Shown here: piece after piece, positions 7,785-14,061 of the stretch
How positions within the stretch are numbered: the stretch's first letter is position 1
How the letters are laid out: each line of letters opens with the position of its first letter
Assembly (NCBI GenBank): GCA_012523875.1
Contig: JAAYSW010000007.1
Coordinates: 1 to 14,061 of the forward strand
Length of the DNA stretch: 14,061 nucleotides
From: Clostridiales bacterium
Lineage (GTDB): Bacteria; Bacillota; Clostridia; Oscillospirales; Ruminococcaceae
Reading direction: 5' to 3'
Position numbers and translations under genes: made by a program
Notes under the pieces: generated by a model
The model's input: the letters and a program-made list of their open reading frames with translations, nothing else
Told to the model about the DNA's origin: nothing
The model's database searches: none

Positions 7785-7878
7785 ATTGAAAAACAAGGAA
7801 AATAAACGCAATGTTTCTAATAAATCTATTATAAACCTTTAAAAATATGTACAACTTGCTAAAATAGTTTCCTATTGA

Positions 7879-7907
7879 TTGACATGATATTCATGTTATG
7901 ATACTAT
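7879..7907 (+). promoter_or_regulatory. Promoter of the zinc-ribbon membrane protein gene
   Basis: A perfect -35 TTGACA (7879-7884), a 17-base spacer and TACTAT (7902-7907) preceded by TGA (extended -10). The predicted start near 7913 leaves a leader of about 30 bases with GGAGGT at 7931-7936. Confidence 0.65.
7882..7896. promoter_or_regulatory. Candidate operator palindrome inside the promoter
   Basis: ACATGA (7882-7887) and TCATGT (7891-7896) form a perfect inverted repeat around TAT. It overlaps the -35 and the spacer, where a bound repressor would block RNA polymerase. The binding protein is unknown. Confidence 0.35.
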
Positions 7908-7942
7908 ATTTTATATGATAATATTTATTTGGAGGTAATGTT

Positions 7943-8656
7943 GTGAGTAAATTTTGTGAATCTTGTGGAGCTCAAATGGAAGATAACGCTAGCCAATGTC
8001 CAACTTGTAATGCTGCTGCTTCAGCAGTAAATGCTACAGCTAATGTTGCTGAGGTTAATAATACAACTGCGACGGAAGATGTTAAAAATAATATTGATTC
8101 TGGAACAGTTGGGGGTGCAACTTCGCCAGCAACAACAAGTAGCAATAACAAAAATAATATTATAGCAATAGCTGCAGGAGCACTTGCATTTTTGATTTTT
8201 CTTTCTGTTGTAGTAAGTGTATTAGGTGGTGGTTATAAAAAACCACTTGATAACTTTTGTAAGGCTTTTAACAAGGAAGACGTTAAATATCTTGTAAAGG
8301 CTTATCCTGAAATTTTTGTAGAAGAATACATAGATGAAGATGATTTAGAAGATGATCTTGAATATTCCCTCGATAAACTTGTGGATAGATATGGTAAGAA
8401 TATTAAATTAAGTTATAAGATTAATGATAAAGATAAAATTGATAAGGATGACTTAGAAGAACTTGAAGATAACCTAGAAGATATACTTGATGAAACAGTT
8501 AAAATCAGTAGGGGTTGGGAGTTAGAGGTTGAATTTACAGTCAAAGGAAAGAAGAGAAAAAGAACAAAGAAAGTAGATGTTAATGTTTTAAAAGTGGATG
8601 GAAAATGGACTATTTTCGAATTAAACCCAGATACAATTTACTATAGATTTACATAA
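7943..8656 (+). CDS. Zinc-ribbon single-pass membrane protein, function unknown
   Basis: This 237-residue protein begins with a zinc ribbon, two CxxC pairs at Cys5/Cys8 and Cys19/Cys22 (KFCESCG, QCPTCN). An Ala/Thr/Asn-rich linker (24-70) and one membrane helix at about 73-95 follow. The external domain (about 98-237) has a very acidic middle (YIDEDDLEDDLEYSLDKL) and a closing VLKVDGKWTIFELN strand typical of NTF2-like or similar folds. The layout resembles YvbJ/TcaA-like zinc-ribbon envelope proteins, but the identity is too uncertain for a name. The start is GTG: GGAGGT ends six bases upstream and a nearby ATG at 7938 is out of frame. The gene has its own promoter containing a palindrome and a strong terminator downstream, so it is a single-gene unit. 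Confidence 0.8.
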   Translation: MSKFCESCGAQMEDNASQCPTCNAAASAVNATANVAEVNNTTATEDVKNNIDSGTVGGATSPATTSSNNKNNIIAIAAGALAFLIFLSVVVSVLGGGYKKPLDNFCKAFNKEDVKYLVKAYPEIFVEEYIDEDDLEDDLEYSLDKLVDRYGKNIKLSYKINDKDKIDKDDLEELEDNLEDILDETVKISRGWELEVEFTVKGKKRKRTKKVDVNVLKVDGKWTIFELNPDTIYYRFT

Positions 8657-8691
8657 GCAAAGCATGCTAAACACATTATATAAGTAAGTCG

Positions 8692-8726
8692 AACACGCTG
8701 TCATTATTATGATGATAGCGTGTTTT
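8692..8726 (+). terminator. Intrinsic terminator after the zinc-ribbon gene
   Basis: Arms at 8692-8704 and 8712-8724 pair over 13 bp (one G-T pair) with a seven-base loop. The 3' arm runs into TGTTTT. It separates the zinc-ribbon gene from the infC promoter. Confidence 0.85.
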
Positions 8727-8769
8727 AACTAAAAAATTCATTTAATAAATATATTTTTTTGAATATTGC

Positions 8770-8798
8770 TTGACAAAGTGAATAGTATGAGATATAAT
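8770..8798 (+). promoter_or_regulatory. Consensus promoter of infC-rpmI-rplT
   Basis: A perfect TTGACA (8770-8775) and a perfect TATAAT (8793-8798) with a 17-base spacer. This is the strongest promoter in the window, as expected for a ribosomal protein operon. Transcription should begin near 8805 and produce a leader of about 200 bases. Confidence 0.9.
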
Positions 8799-8804
8799 GA
8801 ATTA

Positions 8805-9005
8805 GTAAAAATAAAGTAGAACCCATCAGTTCTCACCGTTCGGCAAAAGTCGGAACGGTAAATACTTTCTTTATATATCTGTATAATGACAGAATTATAA
8901 AAGTTTTTGTATTGAGTGCTGACGGTGTGTCTGTACTCATTTTTAATATTAAGAATAATAGCCAAAATAATATTGGGTATAAATCGGTTTTTGGAGGTGC
9001 TGACT
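8805..9005 (+). promoter_or_regulatory. L20-type attenuator leader of the infC operon
   Basis: This untranslated leader precedes infC-rpmI-rplT, where Bacillota commonly carry the L20 leader: excess ribosomal protein L20 binds it and causes early termination. The sequence shows a 5' stem-loop at 8835-8859 (ACCGTTC with GAACGGT, then GGC with GTC around AAAA). A later terminator hairpin lies at 8913-8939, with a T run following. The 5' arm CACCGTT (8834-8840) can also pair with GACGGTG (8921-8927) inside the terminator hairpin, so the two states exclude each other. The identification rests on position and architecture; a covariance-model search was not possible here. Confidence 0.75.
8913..8944 (+). 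terminator. Leader terminator (attenuator) upstream of infC
   Basis: TGAGTGC (8913-8919) pairs with GTACTCA (8933-8939) including one G-T pair. After one mismatch GAC pairs with GTC, and TTTTT follows at 8940-8944. It lies about 60 bases before infC, so it must be bypassed for expression. Confidence 0.7.
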
Positions 9006-9524
9006 ATTAGCAACAAGGAAATGCATATTAATGAAGGTATCCGAGAGAAGGAAATCCGTGTTATCGACGTTGATGGGGCACAGCTTGGCATAATGTCATC
9101 TGATGCTGCGTTAAAAATAGCGTTTGATAAGAATCTAGATTTGGTTAAGGTTGCTCCACAGGCTAAGCCGCCTGTTTGCAGGATAATGGATTACGGAAAA
9201 TACTGTTTTGAACAGGCTAAACGTGAAAAAGAAGCAAGAAAAAATCAAAAGGTTGTGGAAGTTAAGGAAATTCGTATGTTTTCTACAATTGACACGAATG
9301 ACTTTAATACAAAGCTAAATCATGCTAAAAAGTTTCTAGAAGCTGGCGATAAAATTAAAGTTTCTGTGAGATTCCGTAAGCGTGCCATAGCTCATCCGCA
9401 TTTAGGAGCGGAGCTTTTGGATAAATTTAAAGAAGCATGTTCAGAAGTCGGTGTTGCAGAAAAGCCTGCTAAGATGGAAGGACGCAGCTTGATGCTGATC
9501 ATTTCACCTAAGGCATCCAAGTAA
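9006..9524 (+). CDS. infC: Translation initiation factor IF-3
   Basis: IF3 binds the 30S subunit, keeps it apart from 50S and checks start codons and the initiator tRNA. The 172-residue product matches the family's length and sequence: SNKEMHINEGIREKEIRVID at the start, the signature KPPVCRIMDYGKYCFEQAK in the N-domain end and linker, and the C-domain with DFNTKLNHAKKFLEAGDKIK and KMEGRSLMLIISPK. The start is ATT at 9006. GGAGGTG (8993-8999) ends six bases upstream, and no ATG, GTG or TTG is correctly placed. Longer readings in this frame would translate the leader terminator. ATT starts are known in infC of E. coli and Geobacillus and let IF3 repress its own synthesis. It is first in the operon with rpmI and rplT. 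Confidence 0.95.
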   Translation: MSNKEMHINEGIREKEIRVIDVDGAQLGIMSSDAALKIAFDKNLDLVKVAPQAKPPVCRIMDYGKYCFEQAKREKEARKNQKVVEVKEIRMFSTIDTNDFNTKLNHAKKFLEAGDKIKVSVRFRKRAIAHPHLGAELLDKFKEACSEVGVAEKPAKMEGRSLMLIISPKASK

Positions 9525-9542
9525 ATTAAGGAGGAACACAAT

Positions 9543-9746
9543 ATGGCAAAGATTAAGGTTAAGACACATTCAGGAGCTAAGAAGCGTTTTAAGCTTACTA
9601 AAAGCGGCAAGGTAAAGTATATGCATACTAATAAAAGACATAGATTGACTCAAAAATCTAACAAGCGTAAAAGACTTGCTCGTGTTGCAGGCATAGCTTG
9701 TGAAAATGATGCACCAGCAATCAAGAAGTTAATTCCTTATAAGTAA
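9543..9746 (+). CDS. rpmI: 50S ribosomal protein L35
   Basis: This 67-residue, strongly basic ribosomal protein is part of the large subunit. It shows the L35 pattern KVKTHSGAKKRFKLTKSGK at the start, followed by HTNKRHRLTQKSNKRKR, and ends in KLIPYK. Length is normal (64-67). AAGGAGG ends eight bases before the ATG. The gene starts 18 bases after infC and precedes rplT, the universal infC-rpmI-rplT order. Its stop codon is embedded in a perfect hairpin that extends into the intergenic space. Confidence 0.97.
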   Translation: MAKIKVKTHSGAKKRFKLTKSGKVKYMHTNKRHRLTQKSNKRKRLARVAGIACENDAPAIKKLIPYK

Positions 9747-9754
9747 GGAATTAA
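9729..9754 (+). repeat. Perfect 11-bp hairpin over the rpmI stop codon
   Basis: TTAATTCCTTA (9729-9739) and TAAGGAATTAA (9744-9754) are exact inverted repeats around a TAAG loop; the rpmI TAA (9744-9746) begins the 3' arm. No T run follows, so it is not a standard terminator. It may stabilise or mark a processing point in the rpmI-rplT message. Confidence 0.6.
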
Positions 9755-9832
9755 TAAATTGTCGGAATTATGTTTTAAAACTTGAAATAATACTTGACTT
9801 AGAGTAGATTATTATATCGGAGGTAAAAGGAT

Positions 9833-10189
9833 ATGGCTCGTATTAAAAGAGCAACAGCAACTCGCAAGAGAAGAAAAAAGACCTTGAAGCTTGCAAGAGG
9901 TTATTGGGGTGCCAAAAGTAAACATTTTAAGATGGCTAAACAGGCTGTTATGAAATCTGGTAATTACGCATATATTGGACGTAAACAAAAGAAAAGAACT
10001 TTTAGACAGATTTGGATTACAAGAATTTCAGCAGCTGCTAAATTAAACGGTATGAATTATTCAACATTTATGAATGGTTTGAGAAAGGCTGAAATTACAC
10101 TTAATCGTAAGATGCTTTCTGAAATCGCAATAAATGACCCTGCTGGTTTTTCTGAGATTGTAGAGAAGGCTAAAGCAGCACTTAATTAG
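9833..10189 (+). CDS. rplT: 50S ribosomal protein L20
   Basis: L20 is a 23S rRNA-binding protein needed for early 50S assembly, and in Bacillota it is also the repressor of this operon through the leader RNA. The 118 residues match the family end to end: MARIKRATATRKRRKKTLKL, GYWGAKSKHFKMAKQAVMKS, YAYIGRKQKKRTFRQIWI and the C-terminal RNA-binding part with FMNGLRKAEITLNRKMLSEI. GGAGGT ends eight bases before the ATG. It lies 86 bases after rpmI; the gap holds the rpmI stop hairpin and a lone TTGACT without a well-spaced -10. A strong terminator follows. Confidence 0.97.
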   Translation: MARIKRATATRKRRKKTLKLARGYWGAKSKHFKMAKQAVMKSGNYAYIGRKQKKRTFRQIWITRISAAAKLNGMNYSTFMNGLRKAEITLNRKMLSEIAINDPAGFSEIVEKAKAALN

Positions 10190-10195
10190 GTTTTT

Positions 10196-10226
10196 AACAC
10201 GCTCTTTTTTTCATGGGGCGTGTTTT
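10196..10226 (+). terminator. Terminator of the infC operon
   Basis: AACACGCTC (10196-10204) pairs with GGGCGTGTT (10216-10224) with one T-G pair, followed by TTTT ending at 10226. The arms are nearly the same as in the terminator at 8692-8726. Confidence 0.8.
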
Positions 10227-10264
10227 GCTTTACCAGTATTTAAAATAAAAATAAGGGTTTGATT

Positions 10265-11053
10265 ATGGAAAGTATTATAATATCGAATGATAACACGATT
10301 ATAAAGCTATATCGAAGGCTTGCTAGTTCAAAAAAAGAAAGATATGCACTTAATAAATATGTTTTAGAGGGTGCAAGGCTTATAGATGATGCCATAAAAG
10401 AGGGTGCGAACCTTTCACATTTGCTTGTTACAGAATTTGCAGTTGATAAAAACAAGGATGTTTTATCACAGGTTGATTTGAAAAAAGTAAGGCTAATTAT
10501 TATTTCAAATGAGCTTGGGATTAAGATTTCTGCAACGGAAAAAACACAGGGAATATTTGCGATTTGTGATATGCCAAGTAAGTTGCTATTAGCAGAAACA
10601 TTGAACAAAGGTGGTAAATATGTAATTTTGCATAAGCTTCAGGACCCTGGAAATGTTGGTATGATTATTCGTTCAGCTGATGCTATTGGGATTGATGGAG
10701 TAATATTATCGGAAAGCTGCGATTTATTTAGTCCAAAGGTTATACGTTCGACTATGGGTTCAGTTTTTAGAATGCCGATTTGGTGGGATATGGATATTGA
10801 TAAGGTTCTTTCAGCGATGAATGAACAGGAGATTGAAACGCTTGCGGCAGTGGTAGATGGCGATGCTTATAGCATAAAGGATTATAAATTTAATGAAAAT
10901 TGTGCAGTTTTAATTGGCAATGAGGGCAATGGTTTAGATTTAGATATTATACAAAAATGTGATAAATCTATAACAATAAAAATGAACGGAAATATAAATT
11001 CACTCAATGCAGCTATGGCAGCGGGAATTATCATGTGGGAGCTTATGAATTGA
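10265..11053 (+). CDS. SpoU/TrmH-family RNA 2'-O-methyltransferase
   Basis: A SAM-dependent ribose methyltransferase acting on rRNA or tRNA. The 262 residues comprise an N-terminal substrate-binding domain (about 25-100, with KYVLEGARLIDDAI) and a SPOUT knotted domain (about 117-262). All three motifs are present: motif 1 LQDPGNVGMIIRSADAIG (125-142, Asn130 and Arg136), motif 2 VLIGNEGNGL (215-224, Glu220), and motif 3 INSLNAAMAAGIIMWEL (244-260). The ATG at 10265 is preceded by AAGGG seven bases upstream and is preferred to the TTG at 10259. It follows the rplT terminator by about 40 bases with no clear promoter, so expression may depend on read-through. dprA follows after 24 bases. The precise target nucleotide cannot be read from the sequence. 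Confidence 0.92.
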   Translation: MESIIISNDNTIIKLYRRLASSKKERYALNKYVLEGARLIDDAIKEGANLSHLLVTEFAVDKNKDVLSQVDLKKVRLIIISNELGIKISATEKTQGIFAICDMPSKLLLAETLNKGGKYVILHKLQDPGNVGMIIRSADAIGIDGVILSESCDLFSPKVIRSTMGSVFRMPIWWDMDIDKVLSAMNEQEIETLAAVVDGDAYSIKDYKFNENCAVLIGNEGNGLDLDIIQKCDKSITIKMNGNINSLNAAMAAGIIMWELMN

Positions 11054-11077
11054 ATATATCTTGGAGGATATGACATT

Positions 11078-12355
11078 ATGAAGAATACAAAAATATGGAT
11101 ATGGTTGCAGTTGGCTTTTGGTGCGGCAAATCCTAGGGTATGGAGTGTGCTAAATCAGTTTGAGGGTGTTGAGGATGCCTATGTAACACTTAAATCAGGT
11201 GAATTTAGAAATATTACTCAGGGAGAAGCAAGGGCTATTACGCAAGTAACCCTTGAAGATGCTGAAAATATAATCAATCATTGTGAAAACAAGGGATATG
11301 ATATAGTTACATATGAAGATGAAGGTTATCCCAATTCACTTAAAGGAATGTTTAATGCACCCATAGTTTTATATTATATGGGGGATATAAGCATATTGAA
11401 TGAAAATATGGCGATAACAGTTGTAGGCACAAGAAAACCTTCAGCCTATAGTGTTAGGGTTGCTGAAAGGATATGCACAGAACTTTCTAAGGTAGGGATT
11501 ATTCTTGTGAGTGGGTTTGCTAATGGAATAGATTCAATGGCACATCAATCTGCATTAAAAAATAGGGGAAGTACAGTTGCTGTTTTAGGATGTGGGTTAG
11601 ATGTAGAATATCCAAAAAATAATTATAAGGCAAAAGGTATTATTGCCCGAGATGGAGCTGTTATTTCCGAATTCTTTCCCGATACCCCTCCACATGCACC
11701 TAATTTCCCCAAGAGGAATAGGATTTTATCTGGTTTAAGTGTTGGCACATTGGTTATTGAGGCGGCAAATGGCAGTGGTTCACTTATCACTGCGGAATGT
11801 GCGATTGAACAGGGTAGGGATGTTTTTTGTGTTCCGCCTACAAATATATTTGACAATAGATATGCGGGTGTGATAAAATATTTGCGTGATGGTGCAATTC
11901 CAACTTTTAGCCATCTTGATATAATATATGAATATTATACGAATTTCTCTCATAAATTATTGACAGCTAATTTAACTAGCGATTACTATGAACAATCCAC
12001 AGAATCTGTTATATATAAAAAGGATAAAAGGGAAGCCGTCAATAAGATTATTAAATCGGAGAAGAGTAATACACAGAATTTAAAGGAAGAAAAAAGCAAT
12101 GAAACCACTACTGGGGATGATAATACTTCAGTAAGTCCCATTAAAAGTAATAAAGAGGTTGTTGCACATGATTACTCTGAGCTTAGTGATGAGCAATTAA
12201 GTGTTGTTAAGCTAATTGAACAGGGAATAAAATATGCTGATGAAATTTCATATAAGCTTAATATGGAAGTGTATGAATTATTTCCAGTTATAACCGAATT
12301 AGAGATAATGGGAATTATTAAATCTTTACCAGGAAAAGCATATGATATTATTTAG
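11078..12355 (+). CDS. dprA: DNA-processing protein DprA
   Basis: DprA (Smf) binds incoming single-stranded DNA and loads RecA during natural transformation; it is also conserved in species not known to be transformable. In this 425-residue protein, residues 1-75 form an N-terminal helical domain and about 80-290 the Rossmann-like core. Core motifs are VGTRKPSAYS (116-125), SGFANGIDSMAHQSAL (145-160), FPKRNRILSGL (210-220) and GSGSLITAECAIEQGRDVF (232-250). A poorly conserved Ser/Asn/Lys-rich linker (about 295-365) precedes a C-terminal winged helix (about 368-425, ADEISYKLNMEVYELFPVIT). The CVPP at 251-254 replaces the usual VPG. GGAGG lies ten bases before the ATG. It sits between the methyltransferase and topA; the dprA-topA neighbourhood is widespread in Bacillota. 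Confidence 0.95.
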   Translation: MKNTKIWIWLQLAFGAANPRVWSVLNQFEGVEDAYVTLKSGEFRNITQGEARAITQVTLEDAENIINHCENKGYDIVTYEDEGYPNSLKGMFNAPIVLYYMGDISILNENMAITVVGTRKPSAYSVRVAERICTELSKVGIILVSGFANGIDSMAHQSALKNRGSTVAVLGCGLDVEYPKNNYKAKGIIARDGAVISEFFPDTPPHAPNFPKRNRILSGLSVGTLVIEAANGSGSLITAECAIEQGRDVFCVPPTNIFDNRYAGVIKYLRDGAIPTFSHLDIIYEYYTNFSHKLLTANLTSDYYEQSTESVIYKKDKREAVNKIIKSEKSNTQNLKEEKSNETTTGDDNTSVSPIKSNKEVVAHDYSELSDEQLSVVKLIEQGIKYADEISYKLNMEVYELFPVITELEIMGIIKSLPGKAYDII

Positions 12356-12423
12356 TAATGATTGTATACTAATATTTAATATAATAAATCTAAGTATGTA
12401 AATTAATGTAAAGGAGAAATGTA

Positions 12424-14061
12424 ATGCCGAAATTAGTTATAGTTGAGTCACCCGCAAAAGCTAAGACAATTAAAAAGTATTTAGGTAAGGACTTTGAAGT
12501 TGTAGCATCAATGGGGCATATAAGGGATTTACCTAAATCAAAGCTTGGAGTAGATGTAGAAGATAACTTCACCCCTCAATACACTGATATGAAGGGGAAA
12601 GAAGATGTTATAAAGGATTTAAAAAAGAAGGCAAAGAAATGCGATAAAATTTTTCTTGCAACTGACCCGGATAGAGAGGGTGAGGCTATATCTTGGCATC
12701 TTTCGCAAATGCTTGGACTTGATTTGGATGAAAATAATAGGATAGCCTTTAATGAGATTACAAAGAGTGGCGTTCAAGCAGGCATGGAGAATCCACATAA
12801 AATAGATATTGATCTCGTGAACGCACAACAGGCAAGACGTATTTTAGATAGAATTGTTGGGTATAAGCTCAGCCCTTTTCTTTGGAAAAAGGTTAAAAGG
12901 GGTCTTTCTGCTGGACGGGTTCAATCGGTTGCAGTAAGGCTTATTGTTGATAGAGAAGACGAAATAAATAAATTTATTACACAAGAATATTGGTCAATTG
13001 ATGGAACATTTACTGCACCACCTAGTAGGAAGCATTTTACTGCAAAGCTTATGACAGTTGATAAGAAGAAAGTGGAGATTGCAAATAAGGAGCAGGCAGA
13101 TGCTATACTTGAGAGCCTAAATGGTTCGGAATTTAAGGTTACGAAGGTTAGGAAAAGAGTTACAAGAAGGCAACCATCCCCCCCATTTATAACATCAACA
13201 CTACAACAGGAGGCTTCAAGGCGTTTGGGGTTTGCATCAAAGCGAACTATGAGGGCTGCACAGGAGCTATATGAGGGTATTGAGATTGAGGGAATGGGTG
13301 CTGTTGGACTTATAACTTATATGAGAACGGATAGCCTTAGAATTTCAGAAGAGGCTAGAAGCTCTGCTAAAGATTATATAATCGGTAAATATGGTGAAGA
13401 ATATCTACCACCTACACCGAGGTATTTTAAATCAAAGAAGAACACACAGGACGCACATGAAGCTATACGTCCTTCAATGCCAGGACTTGAACCCAATAAA
13501 GTTAAATCAAGCCTTTCAAATGACCAATACAGGCTTTACAAACTGATATGGGAGAGATTTATAGCAAGCCAAATGGCGAATGCATTACTTGATACAGTTT
13601 CGGTTGATATAGATGTTGAAAATTGTATGTTTAGAGCATCTGGTCATTCCGTTAAATTTGATGGTTTTACTGTGCTTTATGAGGAGTCAAAGGATTCCAC
13701 ATCTGAAGAGGAAAAAGATAATAAGATTCTCCCCCCAATTGAAGAAGGACAAATACTTAGAGTAAAGGATTTAAAGGGAAACCAACATTTCACGCAACCC
13801 CCTGCAAGATACACTGAGGCGTCACTTATTAAGGCATTGGAGGAGAATGGTATAGGCAGACCGAGTACCTATGCTCCGACTATTTCTACGATTACAGCTA
13901 GAATGTATGTTGAACGTGAGGGGAAACAGCTTAAGCCTACGGGGCTTGGTGTTGTTATAACAGAGTTAATGAAGGAACATTTTAAGCATATAGTTGATGC
14001 TAAATTTACAGCGAAAATGGAATCAGATTTAGATGATGTTGAAAAGGGTACTAAAGATTGG
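12424..14061 (+). CDS. topA: DNA topoisomerase I, C-terminal part beyond window
   Basis: TopA relaxes negative supercoils by cutting and rejoining one DNA strand. The frame is open from the ATG at 12424 to the window edge (546 residues); the full protein is usually about 690 or more. Visible parts are the Toprim domain with VESPAKAKTIKKYL (7-20, Glu8) and the metal triad ATDPDREGEA (Asp81, Asp83, Glu85). QQARRILDRIVGYKLSP and RGLSAGRVQSVAVRLIVDRE follow, then the catalytic GLITYMRTDS with Tyr299, QDAHEAIRPS (342-351) and PARYTEASLIKALEENGIGR. The missing end would carry the C-terminal domains, usually including zinc ribbons. AAGGAG lies seven bases before the ATG. It follows dprA by 68 bases, which hold a TATAAT (12380-12385) without a good -35. 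Confidence 0.97.
   Translation, partial: MPKLVIVESPAKAKTIKKYLGKDFEVVASMGHIRDLPKSKLGVDVEDNFTPQYTDMKGKEDVIKDLKKKAKKCDKIFLATDPDREGEAISWHLSQMLGLDLDENNRIAFNEITKSGVQAGMENPHKIDIDLVNAQQARRILDRIVGYKLSPFLWKKVKRGLSAGRVQSVAVRLIVDREDEINKFITQEYWSIDGTFTAPPSRKHFTAKLMTVDKKKVEIANKEQADAILESLNGSEFKVTKVRKRVTRRQPSPPFITSTLQQEASRRLGFASKRTMRAAQELYEGIEIEGMGAVGLITYMRTDSLRISEEARSSAKDYIIGKYGEEYLPPTPRYFKSKKNTQDAHEAIRPSMPGLEPNKVKSSLSNDQYRLYKLIWERFIASQMANALLDTVSVDIDVENCMFRASGHSVKFDGFTVLYEESKDSTSEEEKDNKILPPIEEGQILRVKDLKGNQHFTQPPARYTEASLIKALEENGIGRPSTYAPTISTITARMYVEREGKQLKPTGLGVVITELMKEHFKHIVDAKFTAKMESDLDDVEKGTKDW

Noticed and set aside
8916..9005. Longer infC reading with about 30 additional N-terminal residues
   Set aside because: That start lies inside the leader terminator hairpin, has no ribosome site, and the extra residues do not resemble IF3.
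8738..9091. Minus-strand open frame across the infC promoter and leader
   Set aside because: It reads through the consensus promoter, the leader and the start of infC in antisense and resembles no protein.
9794..9817. Internal promoter for rplT (TTGACT followed by TATTAT or TTATAT)
   Set aside because: The spacer would be only 10-12 bases, too short for a functional sigma-A promoter.
12362..12385. Promoter for topA (TTGTAT and TATAAT)
   Set aside because: The hexamers are only 12 bases apart, and at the proper distance there is no -35. topA is more likely read through from dprA.
1..14061. CRISPR arrays, insertion sequences, prophage, toxin-antitoxin or defence genes
   Set aside because: No regularly spaced repeats, transposase-like frames, integrase or attachment repeats, or recognisable defence domains were seen on either strand.

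Overview
The window is low-GC, AT-rich DNA with dense genes, strong GGAGG-type ribosome binding sites, consensus sigma-A promoters and intrinsic terminators. It fits a chromosome of the Bacillota, most likely a Clostridia/Oscillospiraceae-type anaerobe. The best evidence is the order infC-rpmI-rplT-SpoU methyltransferase-dprA-topA and the sequences of those proteins. I see no phage, transposon, CRISPR or plasmid signature, no tRNA and no rRNA; this looks like ordinary core chromosome with a few unusual local features.

Layout. Positions 1-253 hold a long, probably bidirectional terminator hairpin and no gene. A minus-strand pair follows: a sodium/alanine-type AGCS symporter (reading leftwards from about 3898) and then a 752-residue nucleotidyltransferase/left-handed beta-helix/phosphomannomutase-type fusion whose catalytic motifs look degenerate. 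Divergent from the symporter are two plus-strand bacterial PH-domain membrane proteins, like Bacillus YdbS and YdbT. Here they are split by a hairpin and a second promoter. Next come a probably frameshifted small membrane-protein gene (6094-6320) and, convergent with it, D-aminoacyl-tRNA deacylase (dtd, minus strand). Two single-pass membrane proteins of unknown function follow, each with its own good promoter: one with a basic coiled coil and a DxNxDG loop, the other with an N-terminal zinc ribbon. Last is the translation/DNA cluster. It consists of a consensus promoter, an L20-type attenuator leader, infC with an ATT start, rpmI, rplT, a terminator, a SpoU/TrmH methyltransferase, dprA, and topA running off the right edge.

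How the genes work together. infC, rpmI and rplT supply initiation factor IF3 and ribosomal proteins L35 and L20. The leader upstream is expected to let L20 shut the operon down by premature termination, while the ATT start lets IF3 limit its own translation. The methyltransferase (RNA modification), DprA (single-stranded DNA handling and RecA loading) and TopA (supercoil relaxation) follow as housekeeping genes. The two PH-domain proteins probably act together in the membrane. The most notable points are the apparently inactive sugar-nucleotide fusion protein, the likely one-base loss in a small membrane-protein gene, the alternative pairing visible in the infC leader, and a palindrome lying inside the zinc-ribbon gene's promoter.
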